Shown here one piece after another: positions 13,686-26,711 of a stretch of 64,000 nucleotides of DNA. Location: the NCBI RefSeq assembly GCF_001625305.1, contig NW_017803965.1:1921459-1985458 (forward strand). The letters run 5' to 3'. The position numbers were made by a program, and so were the translations under genes. Within the stretch, counting starts at the first letter, position 1. Every line of letters begins with the position of its first letter. The notes under the pieces were generated by a model, which saw only the letters and a program-made list of their open reading frames with translations, was not told where the DNA came from and ran no database searches. The stretch comes from Branchiostoma belcheri (Eukaryota; Chordata; Leptocardii; Amphioxiformes; Branchiostomatidae).

Positions 13686-13937
<252 letters not shown>

Positions 13938-13972
13938 TAACTCAACACAATTAGCCTCTTGAACAATTTAGG

Positions 13973-14928
13973 TGAATGGTATGTTCAGCACCAAGGACAG
14001 GTTTGTGTACAGATTGTGTTGTGCTTTTGCACCAGTGACCTGTATGTTTATGGGGATGGTATGTTCAGCACCAAGGACAGGTCTGTGTACAGATTGTGTC
14101 GTGCACCAGTGGTTGCTATTTATATGTGGATGGTGTGTTCAGCACCAAGGACAGGTCTGTGTACAGATTGTGTCGTGAACCAGTGGTTGCTATTTATATG
14201 TGGATGGTGTGTTCAGCACCAAGGACAGGTCTGTGTACAGATTGTGTTGTGCACCAGTGGTTATATTTGTGTGGATAGTGTGTTCATCACCAAGGACAGG
14301 TCTGTGTACAGATTGTGTCGTGCACCAGTGGTTATGTTTGTGTGGATAGTGTGTTCAGCACCAAGGACAGGTCTGTGTACAGATTGTGTTGTGCACCAGT
14401 GGTTATGTTTATGGGGATGATATGTTCATCACCAAGAACGGGTCTGTGTACAGATTGTATTGTGCACCAGTGGTAATGTGTTGGTGTGGATCATGTGTTC
14501 AGCACCAAGGACAGGTTTGTGTACAGATTGTGTCGTGCTTTTGCACCAGTGACCTGTATGTTTATGGGGATGGTGAGTTCAGCACCAAGGACAGGTTTGT
14601 GTACAGATTGTGTTGTGCACCAGTGGTTATGTTTGTGTGCATAGTGTGTTCAGCACCAAAGACAGGTCTGTAAACAAATTGTGTTGTGCACCAGTGACCT
14701 GTGTATGTGGATGGTATGTTCAGCACCCAGGACAGGTCTTGCCACACAAGTACAAATTGTGTTGTGCACCAGTGACCTGTATGTGTGGATAGTGTGTTCA
14801 GCACCAAGGACAGGTCTGTGTGCAGATTGTGTTTAACTTTTGCACCAGTGACCTGTATGTTTATGGGGATAGTATGTTCAACACCAAGGACAGGTCTGTG
14901 TACAAATTGTGTTGTGCACCACAATCTA
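13973..14928 (+). repeat. Expanded minisatellite array, copy B
   Basis: Around 14-16 units of roughly 60-75 bp with the core cagcaccaaggacagg, tgtgtacagattgtg, gtgcaccagtg and linkers ending in ggatggtgtgttc. The 5' boundary (aattta + ggtg/agtgg + atggtatgttcagcacc) is the same as in copy A. All three forward frames stay open through long parts of the array (for example 13959-14420). The unit length is not a multiple of three, and the peptide repeats simply rotate through frames, so I do not call a gene. Confidence 0.9.
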
Positions 14929-15155
14929 GGGAGGGTCCGTGGGCAAATTTTGGATTTGCAAGCTTTTAAAAACACAATTTCGCATTTTGATAGGGAAATA
15001 TGGGGTTGTGAGCAGATATTGGATGTTTTTATATTTTTGCCAGAGATTTGTGGCAGTTTTGTCAGTCAAGGTTTACAGATTGGTTTAGGAATTTTCCGTC
15101 ACATGCCACAAAGTTCCAGCAACTGAAGGTAAAACAGGTGCTGGCTAGAGCCCTG
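14926..15155. mobile_element. hAT-like MITE, left end deleted (copy B)
   Basis: Matches 4669-4904 of the complete copy, including the right terminus gctggctagagccctg. The first about 70 bp, including the left terminal repeat, are missing. The junction is directly against the minisatellite (gtgcaccacaatctaggg), so array expansion or recombination probably removed it. Confidence 0.65.
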
Positions 15156-17402
15156 ATTGCATGGCACAGGTCCAAATACCTGAACATCAATATAAGGTCT
15201 CAAAAAGGTACACAGGCTTAGAGTAGATCTGGATCATTGTTTTAGCCTTGGGACCACTGTGAAAAATGATAACAGACAATTCAACAAGGCCAAGGACTTT
15301 TAGCTGTTTGCTAATTGATTGGACAGTAAAGGGATTAAATAATGAGACATTCCCTCACTCTGATTGGAAATGTGCTAAACGCTTTCCTATATAATGACCA
15401 AGTAATGGCCATTATACAATTGATTAGTGGACTAACTATCATTCTAGAGAGCCCACTGGACAAGGCATGGGCAGATGTCTGATTATAATAACCTACAGTG
15501 GAGTCAGGGGTATTTAGATAAAGATCTAGATGTAAGTTTAATACCCCCTTGGATTAAAGTGTGCTCCATTCTATGTTTCTAACCTTCTACCTGCTGCCAA
15601 ACCCTGTAACTAATAGAGAATTGGCAGTCAAACAGCTAATGCAGTATGCTAAAATAAAAAAAAATGATAAGGGTTTGACCTAGATACATTTTTTTGTAAA
15701 GAAGAGCTTTATTGCATGACAATTGTAGCAGGTACAACGTATGGCAACATGTATAGTAGTTGTTATTGCTAACATTTGATGAAATAATATAATATTATGT
15801 GGAAATAACTATACAAACACATAGACACACCAAAAACTGAAATTGGATTTATATTCAAAAGTTAAGTTTTTGTATATAAATCCAAATCTAATGTAAGCAG
15901 AAATCCTTTCATTTGTCAAGTCTGTCATGTTGACTTTCCCGTGTTCACGATTATAACGATATTGGAACGATAAAACCAAGGTGTCAAATTTTCAGAAAAT
16001 TCGTCTGCATGATTAGATCATTACTCTGCCCTAGGTCACACTATTAGATTACTTTTCTCTAGCATTGAATTAATAAGATAAGAGCTATCAGTGCATGCGA
16101 ATCAGACACATAATGATGAATTATACATAGATTAAGATAAAGGTAGCTTGTCTCGTTGTCTATATATATTTATCAACAACGGAAGCTAATAATAAAGGAT
16201 GTAGAAATAATGCTGATTGATGTCTGAAACTGACAAGTTTAAGTCAGGGAATTCTTCTCCTGCAAGAATCTTCATAACTTTTAAGTAAGGAGATTTTCCA
16301 GATTTGCTTTTGATATTGCTTGTAAATCCTTCTAAATACCCAGTAGTATTGCGTTATTCACTTCTTTGTCAAACTTTCTTGTTTGTCAAACTTGAAACTA
16401 TGAATCATCATTCCTGTAGAGGAAAAAGTTGTCAAAATTTCTCTTTTTCTTTGCCTTGTAACAGTGAATCCGAGGCTGTACACATCTGAGTCATTGCCAA
16501 AATTTGAAGAGAACAAACCAGGGAAATGCAATTTCACACAATAGATACATGTACAGACTTTTCACAACATGTTAAAGTACATTTGAACTGAAGTAAACCT
16601 TTGTGCCCAAAGTTGCTTGAACGAAAAGAGTCATTTATTATCGTAAAAATGAATGCATTGTACAACAACAGCTAAATTTGATTTCAAAGATAGCAGAATC
16701 GACAGTGTGCCTGTATGTTATATTCATGACACAGTCTTATCATTGCCATTAGTAATCCATTGTAAATGTAGACACATACATGTAGGTATATGAATAGCAT
16801 TTGTAGTGCTAAAAACTTTGGTTTCGACACACTGGCACCACTTTGACAACATCGTTCTAGGGAACTATAATTGATCTTACTGAGTGCATCTATAGTTGTC
16901 TACAACATACATGTAACCTTGTAATGTCAGTGGCATTGAAGGTACTGCTGGCTAGCTTAACCTGTCTCCAGTACTTCTTTATCTGAGTTAGTCTCTGGGA
17001 AGTGTGTGAATAAAAATTCACTGTTGTTGCCGTTTTCGTTTTGTCCACAGATGGCAGTTAGAAAATGTAGAAATTTGAAATAGAGATCATACTTTTTATT
17101 TCAGAATGATATCAGTTTCTGCTCCAAGAGCAATACCCCCCCAAGCTCAGACAAGAGGCATAATGTGTGGAGCACTCAAATTCTGCTGTCATTTTAGCAA
17201 CTTTGTTGACTCAGCTGTTTGTAAGTCAGAACATTGCCTCCTTTTCTTATTTCCTATAGCTTCTGATCTGAAACGTCAGTCTATATTTAGTACCGTGGTG
17301 CTTTCAAGGTGCAGCATTTGTTTTGTAATTTTTGACTATTACTAGACTAAGTACATTTCTTTCAGTGAAGAGAAGAAGCGCATGTAGCTCATGTTTCCTT
17401 GT

Positions 17403-18237
17403 GTTAAAATCTGTATGGAAAGGCTGGTCATGATCCTAGCTTGTCTGCCCTAGCTTGTAGTTTAACCCAGGTCAGCTTATCTAAGCCGACAAGGCACTAA
17501 GTGCAGTTTGGGCCCGGCACTGGAAAATGTTTAAGATCTGATTACGTGCCAATCATTGGGGATTGGGTGTGCCGACAACGAGAAAATGATCAGGGGTTTG
17601 CGGAAAAGTCGATTGGGTGGGTCAGAGGGCAATAAACACGGGACGCAGGGGGATACCAAAATTGACCTGTGTGTCAACTCATATCAGAATCAATGGTTGT
17701 TTGAATAAGATGGATGCCTGGCTGCATTATGGAGTGGCGGGGAGGACATGAAATTTGTCGAAGTTGTCGGAGAAAATTGAAATATTAATCATTTTTCCCT
17801 CCCTTGGATGTGCATTCGGCAGTTTTCCAAATTTAGTCGTCACACCTAACTGACTCCTGGAAGTTTTCGGTGACGTACGGGCACATATTGCACGAGCCGC
17901 GGTGGTTACCGATGCCATGTCAGTCTCTTTGTTAAAGGAAGCATCGGAAATGTGTCACCTTTGAAGACAGGATCATCCGTTGTCATCAAATAGTAACTAA
18001 GCAACTGTTCGGCTTTACAGGACTTCGTGTGATGGATTACTTGCCAATCTTGGCTAAAAAGTAACAGGTTTGGCCTACAATGAAATGTGCGGAAATATTG
18101 ACATCTAAACACTGACCTTTTCTGCTGTCTAGCTCCATGAAACATTGAACCATTATTTTATTGTCTTAATTCTGATTGTTAAAGGTATTTTTGTAAGATT
18201 CTACAGAAGAAATAGGAAAAAGTATGGATAACTGGAC
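17403..18237. other. Intron sequence without recognisable features
   Basis: Unique sequence following the end of the duplicated segment. Both strands were read; only short open frames without family resemblance are present. Confidence 0.5.
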
Positions 18238-19020
18238 AAAAAGTTGATAGGTGACTCAACACAAGCCTCTTTAACAATTTAAGTGGATGGTGTGTTCAGC
18301 ACCAAGGTCAGGTCTGTGTACAGATTGCTTTTGCACCAGTGACCTGTATGTTTGTGGGGATGGTGTGTTCAGCACCAAGGACAGGTCTGTGTACAGGTTT
18401 CTTTTGCACCAGTGACCTATATGTTTGTGGGGATGGTGTGTTCAGCACCAAGGACAGGTCTGTGTACAGATTGTGTTGTGCACCAGTGGTTGGTATTTAT
18501 ATGTGGATGGTGTGTTCAGCACCAAGGACAGGTCTGTGTACAGATTGTGTTGTGCACCAGTGGTTGGTATTTATATGTGGATGGTGTGTTCAGCACCAAG
18601 GACAGGTCTGTGTACAGATTGTGTCGTGCACCAGTGGTTGGTATTTATATGTGGATGGTGTGTTCAGCACCGAGGACAGGTCTGTGTACAGATTGTGTCG
18701 TGCACCAGTGGTTATATTTGTGTGGATGGTGTGTTCAGCACCAAGGACAGGTGTGTGTACAGATTGTGTCGTGCACCAGTGACCTGTATATTTGTGTGGA
18801 TGGTGTGTTCAGCATTAAGGACAGGTGTGTGTACAGATTGTGTCGTGTACCAGTGGTTGGTATTTATATGTGGATGGTGTGTTCAGCACCAAGGACAGGT
18901 CTGTGTACAGATTTTGTCGTGCACCAGTGGTTATATTTGTGGGGATGGTGTGTTCAGCACCAAGGACAGGTTTTGTACAACTTGTGTTGTGCACCAGTGA
19001 CCACATGGGTGGTGTGTCAG
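18238..19020 (+). repeat. Third minisatellite array of the same family
   Basis: About ten to eleven units, mostly 71 or 74 bp apart (unit starts near 18511, 18585, 18659, 18730, 18804). The core is the same as at 4348 and 13973. The 5' flank aagttgataggtgactcaac...caatttaagtgg also matches the flank of the other two arrays, so flank and array moved or were duplicated together. Long open frames in all three forward frames (18339-19134) come from the repeat. Beyond the array to about 19470 nothing is recognisable. Confidence 0.9.
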
Positions 19021-19474
19021 CACCACAATGACAACATTTTTGTCAAACTTTTCAAATCCAAATCAACATGGCCCTACTGTAATAATGGCTCCAGCAAAAA
19101 ATCACACAGAAGATGGAGTCGCCTTTGCCATTGATTGGTTGATTTAGACGCCATGAAAAATGCATGGCAACATTTTCGATTGCGGGACACCTCGGGGCTA
19201 TCCGTTTGTCTTCATTTGTGTCGGGGAGTTTTCATTTTGCTGGCAGCAGTGATTTACACCCGTCTATCATGCAGCATCACTCTAAAGAGAGAGGGAGGTC
19301 TCAGAAGTCATATAGTGTGCCGGCCGAGTCAATTACTCTGCATGAGTGTGTAAGATAGAGTAAAGCACTTCATCTGTGGGGAACTAATCACTACTACTCA
19401 CACTATCTGCTGCTTTGGTTTTACAGTAATTCCAACCAGAGCATTTGATAAAGGGAGTTAATTCCAGGTTAAGC

Positions 19475-20010
19475 TGTTGGTTGCTTGCTTGCTTTGCTTG
19501 CTTGCCTTCTTGGTTGCTTGCTTGCATGGTTGGTTGCTTGATTACTTGTTTGCTTGCTTGCCTGCTTGCTTGTTTGCTTGCGTGGTTGGTTGGTTGGTTA
19601 CTTGGTTACTCACTTGTTTGCATGGTTGGTTGGTTGGTTGCTTGGTTACTTGGTTACTCGTTTGCATATAGTTGGTTGGTTGGTTGGTTACTTGCTTGCT
19701 TGCGTAGTTGGTTGCTTACTTGAATAGTTGGTTACTTGGTTACTTGCTTGGTTGCTTTAGTTTTACAGTAATTCCAGTAATGAAGTTAATTCCAGGTTTA
19801 GCTGCTGGTTAGCTGGTTGGCTGGTTGGTTGGTTGGTTGGTTGGTTGGTTGGTTGGTTGGTTGGTTGGTTGGTTGGTTGGTTGGTTGGTTGGTTGGTTGG
19901 TTGGTTGGTTGGTTGGTTGGTTGGATTGTTGGTTGCTTGGTTGATTGCTTGCTTGCTTGTATGCTTGCTTGCTTGCTTGCTTGGTTGCTTGCTTGCTTTC
20001 CTGCATGCCA
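19475..20010 (+). repeat. Tetranucleotide tract (GGTT/GCTT)n
   Basis: About 540 bp of degenerate ttgc/ttgg/ttac tetranucleotides, with an interruption around 19755-19810. It includes a nearly pure ggtt run of about 100 bp (about 19822-19924). The + strand is almost purely G and T. Six-frame translations give Trp/Leu/Val/Gly or Pro/Thr/Asn/Gln repeats that have no coding meaning. Confidence 0.95.
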
Positions 20011-20640
20011 ACCACTTTTGCTACTAGACACGGTGCCTATTGGAACATTAAAGAGCACTGAAACACATTCAGATCATACATAAATCATGCATTCCATATT
20101 TCACCCCATAAGTGATTATATACCACCAGTTGCTGCCAGGTTTCTGTTCTGCAATCTCAGCCAAAACAACTGCGTTAGTCAAGCTCCAGTGACTCTCCCC
20201 GCAATATCCGGGCCATGTTTTCTTCCGCTTCGGCACTTTCCACTTGCTCAGTGCCTATGGATTTCCAATATGGTAGTGAGACATTATGGGAGGACACTGG
20301 GTCTGCAGGGACAAGGTGGGCTTAATTGCACCAGTCTGATCAATACGGCTTTTAGTACGAAGCTCCAGGTATTGTCTTGGCCATTAGCTGTACAAAGAAA
20401 GTGTCTTTGTCTTGAGGTGAATGACTGGAACTGTCTAAGGGTGCTTATTGAGAGTCAAGACTCATTACTTTAGAGGAGATTACCTTGTGTCCTCTAGAGT
20501 AATGGTGGACTTAGATACCATTTCCTTTGTTTGCCCGAGGGCCCACGTATCCTAACCCAGTGATGACTTCAGTATTGATTGATTCAAACTGTGGTTAATC
20601 CAAGTTAAGTCTTCCTTCTTCGTGTGGTTCCCCTGACTGT
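20011..20640. other. Intron sequence, nothing recognised
   Basis: No recognisable repeat or coding family on either strand. An open frame at 20087-20473 has no motif I can name. Confidence 0.4.
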
Positions 20641-21310
20641 TGTTAAACTCTAGGAACAGCCAGGCAGCACTTTTGGAATGCAAACCTCTGCCGCAGCATT
20701 ATGCAGCAAGTTTAAACTGTAATTTCCAACACAAAGGATTGGACTTGCCCAGATTTTTGACTGTACAACTCCAGTCTTTGTCAAGGAATGAGCAATCCAC
20801 CGCTTCTGTGGCATCATGTTATGCAGATGACACATGTGACTCAGTGAGCAGTAGATCGTAAGTTGCAGAAAGTCTGTGGCGCCCCCGTCTTTGTTGGGGG
20901 AAGGTTGTAGTGGCTGGGTGTAGATAGCCTCTTTAATCCCTGCAAAAAAGTGTCGTTTGAAGTCCAAGATCCGATGAGACCAAGTGTTGTATATTAATAT
21001 GTTTTGAGATTTCCGAGGTAGTCAAACTAGGTTGTGTTCAAAGAACCTCACCATGAGAGATCTTTCAGTCTCTCCAATATATGTTTCTCTGCATGGGCCC
21101 TTCCAATTGTACTTTTGATGGTATCTGCAAAGTCTCCAGAATATCTTGAAAGTTTTTCCATCCTGGTGCATTTGTCATGTATAGTGTTGTATGTTTGCCT
21201 GCCTTTACCACTTGTAGCAGAAGCCTGAGTAACGAATCAATGTCAGGATGTAGCATTTGGGGCTGTATTTCACTGCCTTTCAACAATGCATAAGGAAAAG
21301 ACAACTTAGT
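20640..21310 (-). pseudogene. Penelope-like retroelement relic (GIY-YIG endonuclease end)
   Basis: Read on the minus strand, about 21029-21098 gives CRETYIGETERSLMVRFFEH, the YIG half of a GIY-YIG nuclease with the conserved Arg and Glu-His. Further on, SEISKHIN and then DFKRHFFAGIKEAIY..LQPSPNKDGG (about 20885-20967) match the characteristic end of Penelope-like elements (REAI-x-I-x-x-x-x-PSLNxDGG). The pieces lie in different frames with an in-frame stop after the EHNLV stretch, so the copy is dead. The reverse transcriptase, which should lie at higher coordinates, is not visible. Such elements copy RNA into DNA at chromosome sites. This copy is a relic in a GPATCH8 intron. Confidence 0.65.
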
Positions 21311-21678
21311 GAACGCAGTGCATCTCTCAGTCTTGGAAAGCTTTGATAAAGCTGACTGTCACCACCAGATGCTATTAGTATATTTCAATCTGTCAGAAGT
21401 CTTTATTAAATGTACCATGAATTGTCTTATTGATGGGGTTTCCAACATTTTCCTTGGATGACATTTGTGCAGTCATTTATTTGGTTAGCTGAGAGATTTG
21501 TCTGATTTTAGTTTGGCAATACTTTTAAAACATAGCTTTAGTTATAATCCAGAACATTAAGACCTCCAAGGGATATGACTATTTGTTACGAAGTGCAGCC
21601 TTTTGAAGAGATTGGAAAACTCATTGCAAACTATGATGTGCATCTGTATGTGTTTGTGTGTAGAAGTGTTTGTGGTAT

Positions 21679-21703
21679 ATGTGTGTGTGTGTGTGTGTGT
21701 GTG
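21679..21703. repeat. (GT)n microsatellite
   Basis: An uninterrupted dinucleotide run of about 12 units, in a GT-rich setting of roughly 60 bp. Confidence 0.9.
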
Positions 21704-22197
21704 ATAAAGACATTTAACTTTTAAAATCCTGACTTATGTCACTATAAGGCATGTGTGTGCCTGTGTGTAATAGTAATAGAGACATTAGACTTTATGCCAA
21801 TTTCAAGGCAGACATTATTTTGACTTTGAAAACCATGATTTGTCTTCTATACCAGGATTACATGTATCTCACTGGACTTGAATAGCAAATTCAAGTACAT
21901 AATGACATTTGACAACTGCTAAACAGTAAACTTAAAGAATGTCTAGACAATAGAAATTTGTTCGATGATCGTCACCCATGCTACATGCACACAAGTCACT
22001 CTTGTATTAGACAGATTATAGAACTGTACTTACGTACCAGTAGATGCCATACTTTGTACCTTGTACCTTGTACAATTGTTGTGCAATAAGTTTATACTAT
22101 ACATACAATCATGTACATGTATGTCACTTACAAGGCAACCTGTATTCCGGAAATAGCTGGTTACCCAAGGAGTTACTTTTATTTGATTGGTGGTTGA

Positions 22198-22353
<156 letters not shown>

Positions 22354-22391
22354 TGAGACACAACAAAGTTTTTCATTCTTTTTTATTCTTA

Positions 22392-22660
22392 GGCCACGCT
22401 GACTTAATTTCATGAATAACATCCTCGGAACAACCCAAACTAGTGTGCGTGGGCGAATAAAAAAAATACAGCCCCCCAAAAATTCTGCTAGACCACATGG
22501 ATACAATTTGCAGCTGGTATTGTGAATTTGCAGTAGTACATGAGTCAGCAGCGTACTGAGTTCTGGAGTTCTGTGGAACCTCGGTAGCCATACTCCATAG
22601 TTACCACCGTCTCCCTATTGTTGCTGGTCACCATAGACTGCAGAGGATGAGGTGATTTTT
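22392..22660 (+). mobile_element. Truncated TTA-target MITE
   Basis: The left end ggccacgctgacttaattt follows TTA (22389-22391). The interior ctagtgtgcgtgggcgaataaa matches the reverse complement of the elements at 34811-35250 and 44906-45288. The tail includes a ctccatagttaccaccgtctcc block also found there. No right terminus is recognisable, so the end is approximate. It sits 40 bp after the exon donor. Confidence 0.6.
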
Positions 22661-23582
22661 TTTCATTGCTATAATTCACATCCTAGTAATGTAAAACTGC
22701 AAAAAGGTTCATTTTCTGGATGGGAAAATTGGCATCATTGTTTCCATCCTCAAGTTGCCTTCAACAATGTCATGTTTAATAATTTGATATAAAAAAAATA
22801 TAAACTTAAAAGTTTTCAAAACAATTGAAGCTTAATGTGAATACGAATATCCAAAAATGCTTGATTCTATGTTTCTTAGTACATGTAACACCATTGAATG
22901 TCCTCAACTCCCATTGCCAATTCTTTCTCAAAGTTTCTGGGCCATGCCGTTTTAAATTCTAGTGTGGGATGCTACCCTGACGCTCACACAAAGAGGTGTT
23001 ACATTACAACATGGCAGGCAGCTATCTCTGTTCATTCTCTAGAACGCAGGAGGAATTATTCCACACCTTAATGTATCATAACTGCCACATATTGTGCCTG
23101 TGTAACACAATTGCTGCACGCATCGTTTGACACACGGTTTAAAGGCAGAACCACTCTTAGCTCATAACTACCGAGAGGATGGTGACCATTACTGTAATAA
23201 CATTGTATTCAAAGTGTCAAATAGGGTATTGGTTTGAGAGGACAGACACACTGTTACTTGTAGATAACAAGCCATTTATGGTAAAAATATTTTATTAGGG
23301 AGTACAGGGAAAGGTTGAACGGTAATAGTAAATAAGTACGCAGTAAAAATAGCTTATTTCAATCTGCTGCAATCTCGTGAATTGTAGACAATAAATAGCG
23401 GTTTAAAGACATCCCTGAAGCTATAACCTACCACAGCAGCACAGCTTTAGCTTTATTATTACCTGCACCATTTCTTCTATCCCATAAACTCATGTTACAC
23501 ATTGTTAATGCCAGGAGTAAGATACAGTCTTTCTTTATGGGAAGCATGTTTTATTCAAGCGCNNNNNNNNNNNNNNNNNNNN

Positions 23583-26206
23583 TTTTATCACTATATAATG
23601 GTAATGCATATTTTCCAACTTAACTACGTGTAAAGGTATGATTTGAATCTTAAGTGCTCTGAAAGTTAACTTTATGATTATTGCACATTAGCTTTTCGAT
23701 TGGCAATTTGTGCAGATATAGTTTAGATGAGGTAGCTGTGATGTTGGTCCCCCAAACTCGTAAGCCTCCCCATTGAAAACTTCGTCATTTGTGATGATGT
23801 TGTTAACTTTGCCTACTGGGCAAATATGCTGTGATGGAATATGCATAGCTTCCAAGATTTGGACCATTTGAATGTCATTTCTTTACTATGACTGTAAGTA
23901 GGGCTACCTAGCATGTTGGCAGAACTTACTGTGCCTGCAGGAAACTCGTAAATAAATGTATTGGGCACAGCACTTTGGAATAACGCCTTGTTTAAGGTTG
24001 CATTTGTGCATTTTAAGGATGACATCCCCTCTATAGTTTTTGAATGTTGTGTAATAAAAGATATCATCTGCACTGCAATTAAATTTGTGAAAAATACAGG
24101 TTTTGGTAAAGTGCTGTACGTTCTGCTGACATTCTTGGCTACCTACACATTTCATCAGGTAGTTGTACCAGTACAGAATTTTAAGTACTGCACCTGTACC
24201 TGTACTTCAACAAGTCAATCAATGAACCTGTGGGTTTCAATAATAACAGAATCAGAATGTTTGATATTTGATAACCCACAGGTTCATATAATACAAAAAT
24301 AATACCTAGTAATTTTGCTAAGGATCTGAAATCGAAGCTGGATTCAAAACCTAGACAACAGTTTTGTCTTGGCCAGTGCTAGATTTTCAACTTTGTAGAA
24401 GGAATTGCACAAAATTTGTTACAAAATAATTATACTATGGACTTTTTTTTAAAGTACACAGCCTTAACTGTTTCTTGTTGCAGAATTGGAACATTTTTGA
24501 CAAACTTTTTTGCAGCTATCTAAAACATCAGCAGCCATATTTTATCGGCATTTTATGTACTTCATCTTATCTTTTGGGCATTTCCATCTGGTCCTGCTGT
24601 CATGATTTTATTGCTGTCATGATTCTACTTTTTACAGATAGCCTTTCCCGTAGTTCATGACTATAAGTGGCACTCTCCGTCATTCTTACTGAATTGTGCA
24701 GCTTCAATACATCCGCACTCCACGTAACCTTTCCACCAACCATCCCTCTTCTGCGACTGGGCGAAGATTGCCTCTTCCGCTTAATTGAAAAGCGGCACAG
24801 TCGAGTATGAAGGTGTGACTGATTGTGGGCGGAAAATGGAATACTGGAGTCCCCTGCCCACCTCCATGATAAATGGTGATGACGGTTCCTGAGAAAATAA
24901 CACGCACATCCAGCAGCCTGTAGGTGGATGTTGTTACATCAACTCAGTCTAATAAAAGGGCAAAAGTTAAAACAGTTCCAGGATTGTTAGGCTGCCCTTT
25001 GGTGTATTCCCAAGAAGTTGTCAGTAGGGGAACATGATTGTTGGCTCCAAGGAGAGGCAACATTTGGCACACTTGGATGGAGTTTGGATCTTCTGTATAA
25101 TTTGCAGCTCCACTTTGGCCTTCCCCTCGTATGTCTGTCCGGCGGATGTTAAATGATGTAACGGGACGGAAATTAGACCCATTGATCTGCGTGTGTAGCG
25201 GCGCCCCTGCCAAACTCTTCCACAAATTTCCCTCGCAAAAATGTGAATTATGGACGCCGGCGGAAATTAGTAACATTGATCAGAATAAAGCGTAGCCGGG
25301 TAAGTGTTACTCTCAGGTTGTGAGGGGATCGATCGCCTGGTAATTATTGGCCTCTCAAAGAGAGATAATCTCTGTTTCATTGATTATAGAGCAGGGCCAA
25401 GTTGAGTTGCATCACAAGAGAGGGTATCGCATTACAAAGGGATTGTCCTTTGGATGAAATTGCCATTGATGAACACATAACTTGTAGATCTTTGACTGTT
25501 TGTAAAATTCCTCTACTCTTTCAACAAAGACTTCACATACATCTCTCTAGAGGAATGCAGGTCACTGTACTCTCAGGAAGAGGAGACACATGACTGAATG
25601 ACTGATGAATACGTCTGGCTGGCTAATAAGTCTTCTCCCAATTATCTAGCCCACATTGTTATACCTTTGGCAGTCTAACTTTTGCCAATTTATCCATTTT
25701 CATTTACTTTTATCATACATTTACTTTGTATAAATCTGCCAGGTCTGCCATGTTAAAAAATGTTATCTAGTATTATGGATAGTAGGCAGTTCTGAAGGAC
25801 TATATATAAATGTGCTTGTGATGTGTAATCTAAGTAATAAGTTGTGTTACAAGACAGTTAGAAATGAAATCTTTCCTATCATACACCAATCCAATATTCC
25901 CCCCTTCAAAGACATCCTTTTAGTAGTAACCAAACAAATATGAAACTCTGGTGAAAACTAGCAGTAACTGCTATGTGATCTTTCAGATCAGATCTTTCTT
26001 ACTGGTGCATTGTATTCTATGCTGAGCACTAAATTTCATTCAATAAAAAGCAGCAATGAAATAAAAACTTTTTACCCTCAAAATGGACTGGTCTCCTTTC
26101 AACAAATAATAATTGTAATTGTATTTATAACAATTTCTATATGTTCTAGTTCATTTACAACAAAGATTCTTGAATGGATACCTGTGGTCTATTCTATGGT
26201 CTTTAC
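23583..26206. other. Intron sequence after the second gap; one short inverted repeat
   Basis: Mostly unrecognised. A short inverted repeat pairs 24222-24237 (atgaacctgtgggttt) with 24273-24287 (aacccacaggttcat). Several open frames on both strands (for example 24944-25276, minus) show no known motif. Confidence 0.4.
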
Positions 26207-26491
26207 CAGGGCTCTAGCCAGCACCCGTTTTCCCATCAATTTCAGGAACTTTGTGGGGTGTGACAATTTCTGCCAACCTTGACAGACATATCTAACAAAA
26301 ACCTTTGGTAAAAAAAACATCCAATATCCACTCAAAACTCCATAATTTCCCTCTCAAAATATGGTAAATTGTGTTTTTAAACTTGAAACCCGAATTTGCC
26401 CATGGACCCCCTAGATTGCAAGCACTCTCCCCCCAGGCCCTATCATGAAACTGGGCTGATGGAAAAAATTTTTGAGCTGGCTAGAGTCCTG
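26207..26491. mobile_element. hAT-like MITE with 8-bp target duplication
   Basis: A 285-bp element with termini cagggctctagccagc and gctggctagagtcctg. It is flanked by gtctttac (26199-26206) and gtccttac (26492-26499), an 8-bp target duplication with one mismatch. CAG-starting termini and 8-bp duplications are typical of hAT transposons. The reverse complement matches the element at 4599-4904 along its whole length. It contains no transposase. Confidence 0.85.
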
Positions 26492-26711
26492 GTCCTTACT
26501 CTTTAGAATATTGATGTAATGGGTGAACTATAAGCATCCCGTGATACACTTTATGTGATTACATTCTCTGTCCCAACAATATATCTGTGGCCATGATGTC
26601 AGTAATTTTGTGCTATGCTGGAAAAGTAGTCATCAGGAACAGGAGGTATGATGCTGTGAAGTGGTATACATCAGGGTGGTATTGTGATCCTTCTTTTTAT
26701 GTTCCCCTTAG

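Noticed and set aside
18352-19134. 260-codon open frame
   Set aside because: Made of the 71-74-bp minisatellite; peptides repeat in all three frames, and the unit is intronic.
19763-20083. Trp/Leu/Gly and Pro/Thr/Asn/Gln repeat proteins
   Set aside because: Translation of a tetranucleotide repeat on both strands.
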